A stretch of DNA of 64,000 nt from Henricia sp. BOLD:AAB3569 (taxonomy: Eukaryota; Echinodermata; Asteroidea; Spinulosida; Echinasteridae), in the NCBI GenBank assembly GCA_037783545.1, contig JBBELK010000386.1, forward strand, positions 806,001 to 870,000, read 5' to 3'. Shown here in pieces: positions 17,146 through 64,000 of the stretch. The position numbers and the translations under genes were made by a program. Numbering within the stretch: position 1 is the first letter of the stretch; each line of letters begins with the position of its first letter. The notes beneath the pieces are model-generated. The model did not search any database. It worked only from the letters and a program-made list of their open reading frames with translations, and had not been told where the DNA came from.

Positions 17146-17820
17146 AGGCCTTTCCGCATTGGACTTTTTTGGGGAAAACTTACCGAGACGATGGCTAATT
17201 TTCCCATTTTTAATCAAGTGCGGACAGCCTAGGACGTTTTCCTCTCAGTAACTTTTCGCGAGTCCAGCAGTTCCTTTTCCTGGCCAACTACTGCCTAGGA
17301 AAATTGACCAGGTAACTTTTCCCGAGATGTTACCAATGCGGACACATCAAGTCGGTAAAAGCGCTGTGGAAGGTCAAACTGCGAAGGAACATGGCGCATG
17401 CTCTCCCACGGTCTTGGTAAAATTTTCCTTTGTTAAAAAGTCAAAATGCGGACAGCAGTAAAATTTAGCCATTTTTAATTTTACCATCGTCTCGGTAAAA
17501 CCTCCCCAAAAAACAAGTCCAATGTGGACAGTGGGTTTGGATTGGATGTTCGTTTTGCCGAGTCCAGTTGTTACTTTTCCCGGCCAAACCCTGCTCGGTA
17601 AAATAGACTTGGGGTTGACTTCACAAAGACTAACAACTCGTCCAACCTTCGTAGCTTATGACGGGTTTTATAGTTGTATTTCACAAAAGTGACGGGTACA
17701 TGTGCCATACGATCTTTGGACAGAACTCTTCGCAAAGTTGCGATAACCTATTAGGTAGTCGTAACTTTGCGATGGGTGTATTTGTTGTCAAAATATTTGT
17801 TGTCAAAATCGACTTCAGGT
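17146..17820. mobile_element. Composite repeat, copy 1: AGGCCTTTCCGCATT element plus adjoining CTTTGCGA repeat
   Basis: 17,146 to about 17,535 matches 38,603-39,009 along its length, with shared GCGGACAGCCTAGGA and CTCTCAGTAACTTTTC blocks. From about 17,550 a second repeat with TTCGCAAAGTTGCGAT and GTCGTAACTTTGCGATGGGT matches 39,060-39,360. The same two repeats are in the same order at both places. The left edge has a TAA. Confidence 0.8.
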
Positions 17821-18091
17821 CAGTTAACCGAGATCAAATGTCATACGTGGACAGTCCGACTCCGTAAAATTACCCAAGTACGTAATGTCCCTACAGCCAT
17901 GGTTACTGAAAAGTGTTGCCTCATGTCGGAGTTGGATGTTTTTACCACGCTCATGCTAAAATTTATCTCCAAGTTGGAAGTGCAATCCATATAAGTATTA
18001 TATTAATGGAGCGTATGAATATGTTCACGTGTGCTGCACATTATAATGGCTTTATGGAACTTCATTCTGCAGCCTGTAATTGGAATACATA

Positions 18092-18243
18092 GGTGTGTGG
18101 AGCCATTGGCAGCTGATGGCCAGAGATACCGGGGAATCCCCTTACTCTTCACTAAAGAGTGCTCTGGGATAACACAACACACTGGACTAATGGCTTTACA
18201 TCAATCATGGTTAAGTGTCTTGCTCAAGGACACTACCAAATGA
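18092..18243 (-). mobile_element. SINE family S1, partial copy
   Basis: CTTACTCTTCACTAAAGAGTGCTCTGGGAT and TGTCTTGCTCAAGGACA match, inverted, the body of the SINE at 41,651-41,912. The tRNA-like head is missing here. Confidence 0.8.
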
Positions 18244-18932
18244 TAGTGCCTTAATCAAGTTGATACCGAACGACGTGTAAAGTCGTTCTGGCAGTGCATA
18301 ATCACAGGGGCGGTTGACGAGTTAAAATGTCAGCTTTGCCGCTGTCTTCCATGGTTGACGTGTAAACACGTCCATTGTCCACCAATTATTTGTACACACC
18401 GTGACTTGAACTTGACGGCTATGGACAGCCTGTCAGTGTAGCAAATCTCGCTCCGTGGCGGCCGCCTCAGAGTGTTTCAAAGTATGATCTTTTGGTGAGA
18501 AGATTCATACAATGAATGTAGAAATGACTCTCAAGAGTCGGTATTTGTGGTGCTTGACCTGGTCCTAACCTTTGGCCAATCACATTTTGCCCAAAATAAT
18601 GTCGGCGTCAACTGGTTAATTATTTGTCTTTCATTTCCAATATAGATGCTTCTCTACAAGGAAAGGGCATTTATCCAGAACAGCACGACATACATTGCGA
18701 TCTGTACTAGTATTTACCCTAAAAACACATATTTTGAACTGTTGGAAAGCTTGAATTCTAGTTTGGTGAATTGAACAAAAAGAGAGAAATTTTCGTGCCA
18801 ATGCACGCTTTTTTTGGCATCGTTGAAAGAAATGGGCAGTTTAACCTGAAAGCCACTGAAATGTAATTTCCGAACTTTCCAGAGTACAGAACTATGCACC
18901 CTGGAAGAGTGTGGATGTGACGGGTGGACATA
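18244..18932 (+). promoter_or_regulatory. Upstream region and 5' UTR of the KAT6 gene
   Basis: This is the sequence directly before the KAT6 start codon. An in-frame TGA at 18,918-18,920 closes the frame 5' of the ATG at 18,933. I see no convincing TATA box. Additional non-coding 5' exons further upstream are possible. Confidence 0.4.
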
Positions 18933-56824
<37,892 letters not shown>

Positions 56825-58689
56825 GATTGCACATTTATATCACTTCTTAACAAGCTGCCAAATCACCCTGGTTTTATGGAGAAAAATCACAGAAAATTTG
56901 TTGAACTCGTACGTCCAAACACATCTAAAACTTTCCTAAATTGTCAAATAACGATAGAGTTTGATTTCATCACAAATTTGCTTGGTCAAATTAGTTGATT
57001 TTTGTCGAAAGAATGTAGTTTTGCTTCATCGAAACAAGAACTGTCTGTTCAGTTTAAGAAATCTCTTTGCGTAGGTATCTAAACATGGGAAAATTATGTA
57101 GTGAAAACGGGCTATTGCGAACGCAGCAGTGTTTGTAGGTTGCCGGTATCACTCCTAGTTTTAAAAGATAATTTGAAATTCTCATTGTGTGGTATTTTGC
57201 AGCTTTTCAAAATCTCTGTAGGATTTTGATTGGCTGTCACAATACTGAAACATCCGTTTGAATTGATTGTGTATTATAGTTAACACTTCAAAGATATATA
57301 TAATATATATAATAATAACTATATATTTATTGTACAAAATTGTGGTAATTTCAAGTTTTTTGAGTAGGAGAAAAGTTTGATTTTGTGTATGTACTCTACT
57401 TTCTACAGCAAAAATTGATCAGGACTTTTTTGTGTACGTCGGTTTAAGGTTAAAAATATCGAGAAGGCCTGTAAATATGTGCTTTATTTTGTGGCTAGAT
57501 GCTTAGTGTGTATATTGAAGAGACAATTTTCAGGTGTATTTTCTCAGAGAAATCGATACCGTAGTCAAACGTTTTCCTTCCGAAGCAAGGATATTTATTA
57601 TTTGCACCTCTTTAAAAGAGAAGGCAAGAAGATTCATCTTGTCGGAAGATTTAAGAATGGTATTCAGAAAAATCTTATTTTGAAAATGGTTGGATTTTGT
57701 TAGCTGTTTTATGATTAGTTGATTTGGGAGATAAGTGTGCTTGGATTCTTTAGATTTTTACTTGGTTCCCTCTGTTTATGATAAAATGGTGGTCGGTGCG
57801 CTGTACAGGTGTGTAAATACTTAGTATTTTGTCACGGCTCATGCACTGTATACATAGTTGCCAAAAAGAGGTGGATGGAAAACCAATATCTGTTTTGCAT
57901 TCGGTTTTTGCCGATTACAAAAAAAATCATTCTTTGGAACTCATAGATTCACTGAGGCCTTAGTATAAATGACGTCGTTGTCATAGTTACATGTAGAATC
58001 CTAAAGAAAATAATTTAAACAGAGTAAATGCTAAATTAGCGTGGTTATTTTTTTAAAACTCCAAATTTTAAAATCCTTAATGTGTACTGTGATATGTAGG
58101 TTTACACTTTTTTGTGGTAAAATTGTGGAACTTGCATGATCCTGTGGTGTGTTTATGAACATCCTTTTGTAGACTTGCACTAGTCTTTTCTGCATTGATT
58201 TTTCTGCCATCACAAAAATTGCCGTGTTTATGTCATTGTTCAGACGAGCACGGGGCCGTCAACACGCCAAATTATGTGCACACATTTTCCCAAATTTGAC
58301 TTTGGTTTGAGAAATTTAACACAATTATTTCTGTACTTTACCTTGTAACAAACTAAAGTACACAGTCTATCCAGTAGATGTGTGTTTCACATGAATAGCA
58401 TGTAGGCCTACTAACGTACTTGCTTTCTTATGCACACTCACTCCAGATGACCAGACTAAATTTTTGTTGCTACGTAATGTGATCAGTTGCACGTGGCAGG
58501 TGTGAAGTACAGAATCAATACAGTATTCACAGTAGGAGAGAATGGCATAAATCAACCAGACTGTTGGTTGCTATCCACATAGCAAACACACGCAAAGTAT
58601 GTGGATTTTCTAAACTCCACTAAGTGAAGAATTCGGTTGGCACCCATATTGCAAAGGTTTTTGGCAAAAGGCTCATTTCCCCGACTTTT

Positions 58690-58795
58690 TGCCAAGGTAC
58701 ACTAAAACCAGTGAACTTTCCCCTGCGCTTTTATAGTAATGGACGTTTTAGATAACCAGCGAATGTTTATACCCAATTACTCAGGCAGTTGATGT
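58690..58795 (+). repeat. Solo arm of the 32,237 family
   Basis: CACTAAAACCAGTGAACTTT, GGACGTTTTAGATAACCAGC and CCAATTACTCAGGCAG match the arms, with small deletions. Confidence 0.75.
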
Positions 58796-59513
58796 CACAC
58801 GTTAGTAGTCTATTGCTTTCCTCGCCGACTAAAATGAGGCACTGTTGTGTGGCCACACGTACACGGACATGAAAGAGCCGTTGAATACAATGGCCAATAT
58901 TGAATGCAGTGGGTTAATGTTTGCGTGAAATAGAAGGCATCTACCACAAGTTGGAAAATGGCTTTCAGTTTTAGGTATGGTTTCACAGTTAAAATAAAAG
59001 AAGAGATTGTTCATGGTTTGCCAAAACTTTTCTTTTCTTTAGACTTCTCTCTGTTATTAGTACAGGTTTTAAAATGTGTCGCCTATTTTGGCTTTTTAGT
59101 AACTAAAGGTAAACAATACTTAGACTCCAAATTCTGTCGAATTTTGACACTACTGATTAATAGTTCACAAGGAATTCAGATATCTTGTGTATTTTGATAA
59201 GAATGTGCTGAATGGCGATTTTAGTTTTTAAAAACATCCTTTTCTAATGCGAGTTGGAAAATATTTAAGCAGTATTCTTCTTAAATTCCCCCTAATACTA
59301 TTTAACGTGTTTGGTATTTCGAATCTTTCACCAATTTTGTTTTACATGTACTACAAGCACCGGATGTTAATAATTTCTTGCACATAATTAAGATATACTT
59401 TTTAGTTTGACAATTTGTCTGATTTTTGTTTGTAAATGCCTGTACTTATTGCGTGGCCTAGGGCATATTTTTGTTTCATTCTCACTCAGTTTTATTTCCT
59501 GTATATATGATCG

Positions 59514-59519
59514 ATTAAA
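59514..59519 (+). promoter_or_regulatory. KAT6: Candidate KAT6 polyadenylation signal
   Basis: ATTAAA followed within 40-70 bp by a GT/T-rich stretch (GGAGTATTTTTTGTTTG). An AATAAA at 59,761 is the alternative but lies inside a transposon. Confidence 0.4.
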
Positions 59520-59637
59520 TTAAACTTTGAGAATACACGAATGCCAAATGGTTGGAGTATTTTTTGTTTGTTTTATTCTTGTTTATGAAAAAAAAAAGCA
59601 AATTATATCCAAGGGGAAAAGTTGCGGCATTACTTAA

Positions 59638-60061
59638 AGATAGTATACATGATTGGTAAACTGTTACAAATAGTGTTATCCCCCGTCCGTGTGATTGAAG
59701 ATATGCATGATTAAAACCAACCTGAGCAAAAACCAGCTCCGTACTTCGTCTAACTTTTGAAATAAACAGTCAAAAACGGGTTTGCCTTGTAGAAATTTCA
59801 GCCACATAGATTCACAAATACCCATGCGTTTTTGTGTGTGTGAATAAATGGTTCAAAAGTTGTCTGCAGACAACTTGTTTTTTAAACCCACCTTCATTTG
59901 AAAATTTTTCCCACAAAGGTACCATTTTACACAGAAAAAAATAATGCGGTGTTTGTTACCATAGCTACATGTACATGTATGAACACTTTTAGTCATTTTT
60001 GTTCTTGTCAACTCGTGAAGTAAAATGTTGGGTAACTGCAAATGATGCGATGGCCGGGGCT
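59638..60061. mobile_element. TTAA-flanked MITE, full-length copy of the 4,198 family
   Basis: TTAA at 59,634-59,637 and 60,062-60,065. The interior has TTGTCTGCAGACAACTTG, GGTACCATTTTACACAG and CTTGTCAACTCGTGAAGTAA, shared with 4,198-4,520 and 33,340-33,487. Confidence 0.75.
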
Positions 60062-60280
60062 TTAAATAATGTGGCCATTATATATTTGCCTTGTATTGCA
60101 AAAATGGGTTGCCAGCCTAAATCATATGTGTTGTGTATTTAGTAATAGTTTGCTACTGTCTCTAAAAACACAATTTAAATTGCAATTTTAGCTTGTAACA
60201 CTTTTTACAAAGTAAAGAAATTCTGTGCTATGCCAAGTTTGTGCTAATTGTCACCATGAATTTTTTTCCCCGTCAAATAG

Positions 60281-60462
60281 AATCTGCTCCAGCGGGCATC
60301 AGTTTTATTTTGTATCAAAACAGCAAGTTATTCCCCTCCATGATGATCAAGAAATCACATCGTTTGGTAGAGGGCGCCGTCATCTCAGCCATCGTACTTG
60401 GTGTTCGTCTTCGGGACCTACCCGAGGAATCGCCGGTCGTTGGCACGTTCCCTCGTAGCCAG
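60281..60462 (+). CDS. Isolated exon resembling the GAIN domain of adhesion GPCRs
   Basis: AAATAG|AA opens and AGCCAG|GTAAGC closes a 182-nt exon (phase 1 in, phase 0 out). It encodes ISFILYQNSKLFPS, VEGAVISAIVLGVRLRDL and PVVGTFPRSQ. The YQN-LF, VISA-V-G and L-PV-xF words are those of the last strands of a GAIN domain just before the GPS cleavage site. No GPS exon (C-x-FW) or seven-helix exon follows in the window. Its phase does not match the next recognised exon at 61,108. It may be a leftover of an adhesion-GPCR gene, or an exon of the downstream gene with an intervening exon I missed. Confidence 0.55.
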
Positions 60463-60784
60463 GTAAGCCACGATTTGTTTTTCTTTTTATCAGTTTAAAA
60501 ATTGCGGTGTTTTAAAACAACATGAATAAATAACCATATCTCTACAGATTTCAAACCAGCGTACGTACCAAACCTTCTAAGAAATGACAATGTTATAAGT
60601 ATTTTTCATCAGGGTCATTATTCTTTTTCTACAGATAATAGACATTAAGCAAAATTAGCGTATAAGACACCTAGTGCATTTATTTTTTGAAAACAACATT
60701 TCCAGAATGAAATGTGTGGGTGTACCTAAGCTTGGCAATACCCAATTACCAAACAAGACATTTCATTAAAAAAATGATGAAATA

Positions 60785-61022
60785 ACTGAGCTATGAGGCA
60801 CAGTGGTATACTACCTCAGGTTTTCCCCAAGACCGCTGACACACCAGGCAGATTCTCTACCAGCTGAGCTATGAGGCACAGTGGTATACTCCCTCAGGTT
60901 TTCCCCAAGACCGCTGACACACCGGGCAGATGCTCTACCAGCTGAGCTATGAGGCACAGTGGTATACTCCCTCAGGTTTTCCCCAAGACCGCTTGACACA
61001 CCAGGCAGATTCTCTCTAACAG
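60785..61022 (-). repeat. tRNA-derived tandem array 3 (about 3 units, minus strand)
   Basis: TATGAGGCACA words are at 60,792, 60,871 and 60,950 (79 bp apart), with TCTACCAGCTGAGC between. It ends 85 bp before the receptor exon at 61,108. Confidence 0.88.
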
Positions 61023-61107
61023 CCATATAATAAACGCCACTGTCATATTTTTACTGTAAAGAGACTAGCAACAGTTTTGATTTTCTTTAATTTATTTTTT
61101 TCTGCAG

Positions 61108-63248
61108 TCTACGTGTTTCTCGGGGAAGTGTACGAGTTGCGCAGTTTCGCCCTCGCCGCTTACGATCAAGGGCTTAATAATGGCGATTATGCGATTATTG
61201 GCACTGCAATTGACCACAAAATGCGGACCACACAGAACTGGCACAGCAATAAATGTAAGTAAAATGCCCTTTTTAAAAATTCTTTTACTTTAATAAAGGC
61301 ACAGGCTCATCAGCAATGCGTGCACTCCAATTATTCGTGCCATGAAATACGCAGCTCCATAGCAAAGGCATGGAGCTACGTATTTCGTAGCACGAATTTG
61401 GCCACGCGCATTGCTGACGAGCCTGTGCCTTTAAAGGAACAACATGCTACAAATTGTAGTATACAATACAGTATACCACTGTGCCTTTTAGGTCAGTTGA
61501 CAGAGCATCTGCATGGTGTGTCAGAGGTCTCGAGGGAAACCTGAGGGAGTATACCACTGCCTCATAGCTCAGCTGGTAGAGCATCTGCTCAGTGTGTCAG
61601 AAGTCTTTGGGAAAACCTGGGGGAGTATACCACTGTGCCTCATAGCTCAGCTGGTAGAGCATCAGCCTGGTGAGTCGGAGGTCTTGGGGGGAAACCTGAA
61701 GGATTATACCACTGTGCCTCATAGCTCAGCTGGTAGAGCATCTGCCCAGTGTGTCAGAAGTCTAGGGGAAAACCTAAAGGAAGTATACAACTGTGCCTCA
61801 TTGCTCAGCTGGTAGAGCATCTGCCTGGTGTGTCAAAGGTCTCAGGTTTGAATCCCGATGAGCATATATGTGTCTCAATCTATATTTATTATATTTCCAT
61901 GGTGATTGTTCTCATCCAGACCTTGGTTGGGGAATTTACGAAGACGAGAAAGCATCCAAGGCGTTTGAGTCGGTGATGATCGTGACTCCAAAAGGACCCA
62001 AGAAAGCGCTGGCCTATCAGATATGGATGTGGTACGTCAAGTTCTCAGTTATGAACCCTCCGTTCTATGGAAGTGGCAGACAGGTAAGTTCCTTATTTAT
62101 ACAGTTTAAAAAAAAAAAATATCCTTAGTGAAAGATATAAGGAGGCAAAACATATTTTATCAGTCAGTAACTTGTTTGACCATCTCCTGTGGCAAGGCTG
62201 ACTGCATCAGCCTTAAGAGCTGCCGAGGCAGAGTGCGCCATTCTGCCTGAAATGCCTCCCCGAGATTCTGTAATACTAGGGTTGCTTCGAGAGACATGCA
62301 GACGCAGTATTTAACCCTGTCCCACCAGGTTTAATTAGGTCGCGAAAACCCAACAAAATTGGTTTTCTAAAAGCCCTTAACTGCAGGATTCTTCAAAAAA
62401 CAGGAAATGTCACATTTTATTACTGTGGGAATCACTTTGTCACTTGGACCTGGAGGGAAATTACTGAAGCAGAACATCCTTGAAAGAGGTTCCAATGCAT
62501 AGTTCCGAGATTGCCCAGTTAACCCCGCCCCTTAGATATTGTTGCTATGTGCTCACAAGCCATCGAAAAAAATGGCGAGACTACGTACAAAGCAACGGGA
62601 CTCGGCATGGAAAGCACAGATTCATTGGAGAAAACTCAAAGGTATTTATGTTTTAGGGTCGACAGTTGCCGTAGCACACACTGAGCGAAAGGCTAGTAAT
62701 GCAGGGATGACATATATTCATAAAAATGCGCTTTCCTACCTTTGAATAGCGAATCGCCCGACATTGAAACCAAAATTCACCCGGTCACTGGCGCATACAA
62801 CATACAAACTGTATGGGCAAAAACATTGCGTGATTGTGATCGATGATTGCATCACTTTGACCTTTGTGGGCGCCGTCTGCTAGCTCTGTTGTGATTGGTC
62901 GCGGGTTCGGCTTGATTGACAGGTCGGAACTATGCATTCCTCTATGTCCATTGAACTATGCAACTATTTAAAAAATCCCCTATAAACATATTTTTAGGTC
63001 TTAATCATTTTTTCTTCATTTTGTTTCTGATAATACAAGGCTCCTGTTAAACAAGGTAATTTGCAAAATCCCAAGGACCTCTTACAGTATTTTAATTTCA
63101 TCTCTTGCACAGTTCCATACTTATGCTGCATTCCTGTATGACGCGACCATCCTGTTTGCGAAAGCCTTGCATGCAGCCTTAGATGCCGGAGACAACCCCT
63201 ACGACGGACAAGCTATTGTCAGTCACATCTTGGAAACAGAATATCAAA
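61108..63248 (+). CDS. Partial receptor gene: ANF-receptor (natriuretic peptide/guanylate cyclase type) ectodomain
   Basis: Exons 61108-61254, 61920-62083 and 63113-63248 join in phase. The translation has VYVFLGEVYELRSFALAAYD...NNGDYAIIG, matching the vertebrate NPR pattern VYICG-x-L-NGDYVFF. Then comes KASKAFESVMIVTP and FHTYAAFLYDATILFAKALHA, matching the AFQTVLVIT and FYDGILLYAEVL blocks. This is the second half of the ligand-binding region. The membrane segment and kinase-homology and cyclase domains must lie beyond 64,000, so the choice between receptor guanylate cyclase and clearance-type receptor is open. Sea-urchin egg-peptide receptors belong to this family. The exon upstream of 61,108 is not found; 60,281 does not fit by phase. 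Confidence 0.75.
61297..61430. mobile_element. TTAA foldback family copy
   Basis: AGGCACAGGCTCATCAGCAA to GACGAGCCTGTGCCT. Flanked by ATAA on the left and TTAA on the right. Hairpin with the centre at CAGCTCCATAGCAAAGGCAT. It sits 43 bp after the receptor exon. Confidence 0.88.
61475..61866 (+). repeat. tRNA-derived tandem array 4 (5 units, plus strand)
   Basis: Five units (GCCTCATAGCTCAGCTGG or variants) run to 61,866. Only the last has AGGTTTGAATCCCGATGAG, the B box and 3' end. It finishes about 50 bp before the receptor exon at 61,920. Confidence 0.9.
62495..62937. mobile_element. Possible element with ATGCATAGTTCCGA ends
   Basis: ATGCATAGTTCCGA and TCGGAACTATGCAT are exact 14-bp inverses 443 bp apart. 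Inside is a short frame (62,539-62,745) with a basic MARLRTKQRDSAWKAQIHW stretch. No target duplication is evident. It lies in the receptor intron. Confidence 0.5.
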
Positions 63249-63361
63249 GTAAGTCGTGTGGATGCATTAAACTTATATTGTAATGAGCAGAAAATCCATG
63301 CATAGTTGCATGGGTGTAATCTCAAAGACGTCTTTTACCTTGAGAAATTACAGGATGATTG

Positions 63362-63543
63362 ATATACACATATGGACTGGCAATGAGGTCACTAGTGCAC
63401 GTCTATGTGCCCCTCGTGACTGTGAGTGACCACAAGAGGGTCCTATTTCCCTCGGGAAATAGGACCCTCTTGTGGTCACTCACAGTCCCTCGGAGCCCAT
63501 AGACATGCACTAGTGACCTCATTGCCAGTCCATATGTGTATAT
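63362..63543. mobile_element. 182-bp near-perfect palindrome
   Basis: ATATACACATATGGACTGGC pairs with GCCAGTCCATATGTGTATAT, and GACCACAAGAGGGTCCTATT with its inverse. The centre is TTTCCCTCGGGAAA. A half copy is at 10,745-10,860. Confidence 0.88.
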
Positions 63544-63550
63544 AGCACAG

Positions 63551-63615
63551 ATAGTCGACTAGAGTCCCTCGAACGACAGATAATGTCCGTTGTTCGAGGG
63601 ACTCTAGTCGACTAT
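63551..63615. repeat. 65-bp hairpin, second palindrome
   Basis: ATAGTCGACTAGAGTCCCTC and GAGGGACTCTAGTCGACTAT are exact inverses around a short loop. The hairpin directly follows the larger palindrome. Confidence 0.85.
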
Positions 63616-63966
63616 AGGATTTACACTGCGGAGAGCGCATCTCACGTCTAGAATTATTTAAACTGCGACGACAAAAACTATCGTTGAGATTGCACGTGGA
63701 CAAACATTTTGGCTTAAAAAACGGTGTTGTAAGTATTTCTTTCCAATCATTTTCCAATCATGGAAATCTCAAACCATTGCAGGACACAACTAGGAGGACA
63801 TTTTTGGGTGTGATTCGAATTTCGAGGCAAAATGACAACAACCCGTAGGGAATGAATCATTCTGTCTATCCTGCGCGTTGCGGGTAAGATCTGAGAAGGG
63901 GTTAATTACTGTGCCAGACACCTATGATTTTCCTTGTTATGACATATAAATCATTAAAATGCAAAA
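63616..63966. other. Receptor intron, nothing recognised
   Basis: No exon or element ends are seen. Confidence 0.4.
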
Positions 63967-63970
63967 TTAA

Positions 63971-64000
63971 AGGCACAGGCTTGTCAGCAATGGCAATGCA
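63971..64000. mobile_element. TTAA foldback family copy, cut by the window end
   Basis: TTAA at 63,967-63,970 and then AGGCACAGGCTTGTCAGCAA. The rest is outside the window. Confidence 0.8.

Larger units (their letters stand above)
56825..59550 (+). other. KAT6: KAT6 3' UTR and downstream sequence
   Basis: AT-rich sequence without coding features follows the stop. A (TA)n run lies at 57,293-57,330. A solo arm of the 32,237 family is inserted at 58,690-58,795. The best end-of-transcript signal is at 59,514. Frames at 57,479-57,703 and 58,958-59,197 have no motifs. Confidence 0.6.

Noticed and set aside
62539-62745. 68-aa frame with basic MARLRTKQRDSAWK text
   Set aside because: Tempting as a small DNA-binding protein, but it is short, lies in a probable mobile element inside a receptor intron, and has no recognisable fold.
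60281-63248. One gene joining the GAIN-like exon directly to the ANF-receptor exons
   Set aside because: The splice phases (0 out, 1 in) do not agree, so a direct join would break the frame.

Overview
This is eukaryotic DNA with intron-rich genes (GT-AG introns of about 70 bp to 8 kb), many short palindromic transposons and tRNA-derived SINEs. The gene content is one KAT6-type MYST acetyltransferase, a secreted EGF/C-type lectin protein, and a receptor with a natriuretic-peptide-receptor-like ectodomain. Together with the repeat landscape this suggests a marine invertebrate deuterostome, most likely an echinoderm and possibly a hemichordate or amphioxus. The phylum is inference; the animal assignment is firm.

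Layout. 1-2,080: a 23/28-bp satellite split by a 5'-truncated CR1/L2-type LINE on the minus strand. 3,237-3,870: a tandem array of 78-bp tRNA-derived units. 3,933-10,520 (+): a complete nine-exon gene for a predicted 319-aa secreted protein (signal peptide, four EGF modules, C-type lectin domain). 10,521-18,932: intergenic, mostly repeats and foldback elements. 18,933-56,824 (+): a complete 19-exon KAT6 (MOZ/MORF) gene. All intron phases agree and the spliced frame is 8,253 nt (2,750 aa). Domain order is H15-like winged helices, double PHD finger, a MYT1-type C2HC finger, a linker with a duplicated DGLS motif, the MYST HAT domain, a basic/acidic region, and a Ser-Pro/Gln/Met-rich tail. 56,825 to about 59,550 is its 3' UTR. 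60,281-60,462: an isolated exon resembling the GAIN domain of adhesion GPCRs. 61,108-63,248 (+): three exons of an ANF-receptor ectodomain; the rest of that gene lies outside the window or was not recognised.

The three genes share the plus strand but show no functional link. No operon, CRISPR array, capsid- or envelope-bearing element, or multi-gene system is visible. The notable features are the KAT6 protein itself (an added KAT7/MYT1-like zinc finger and an unusual VCSP repeat tail) and the repeats. At least ten foldback families can be separated by target-site duplication (TTAA, TWA, TA, 4 bp, 9 bp). There are several clear nested insertions, a SINE sharing the 3' tail of the resident LINE, and oppositely oriented tRNA-like arrays flanking a receptor exon. 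Exon boundaries were read by eye from splice consensus, phase and remembered family sequences; no alignment was run.
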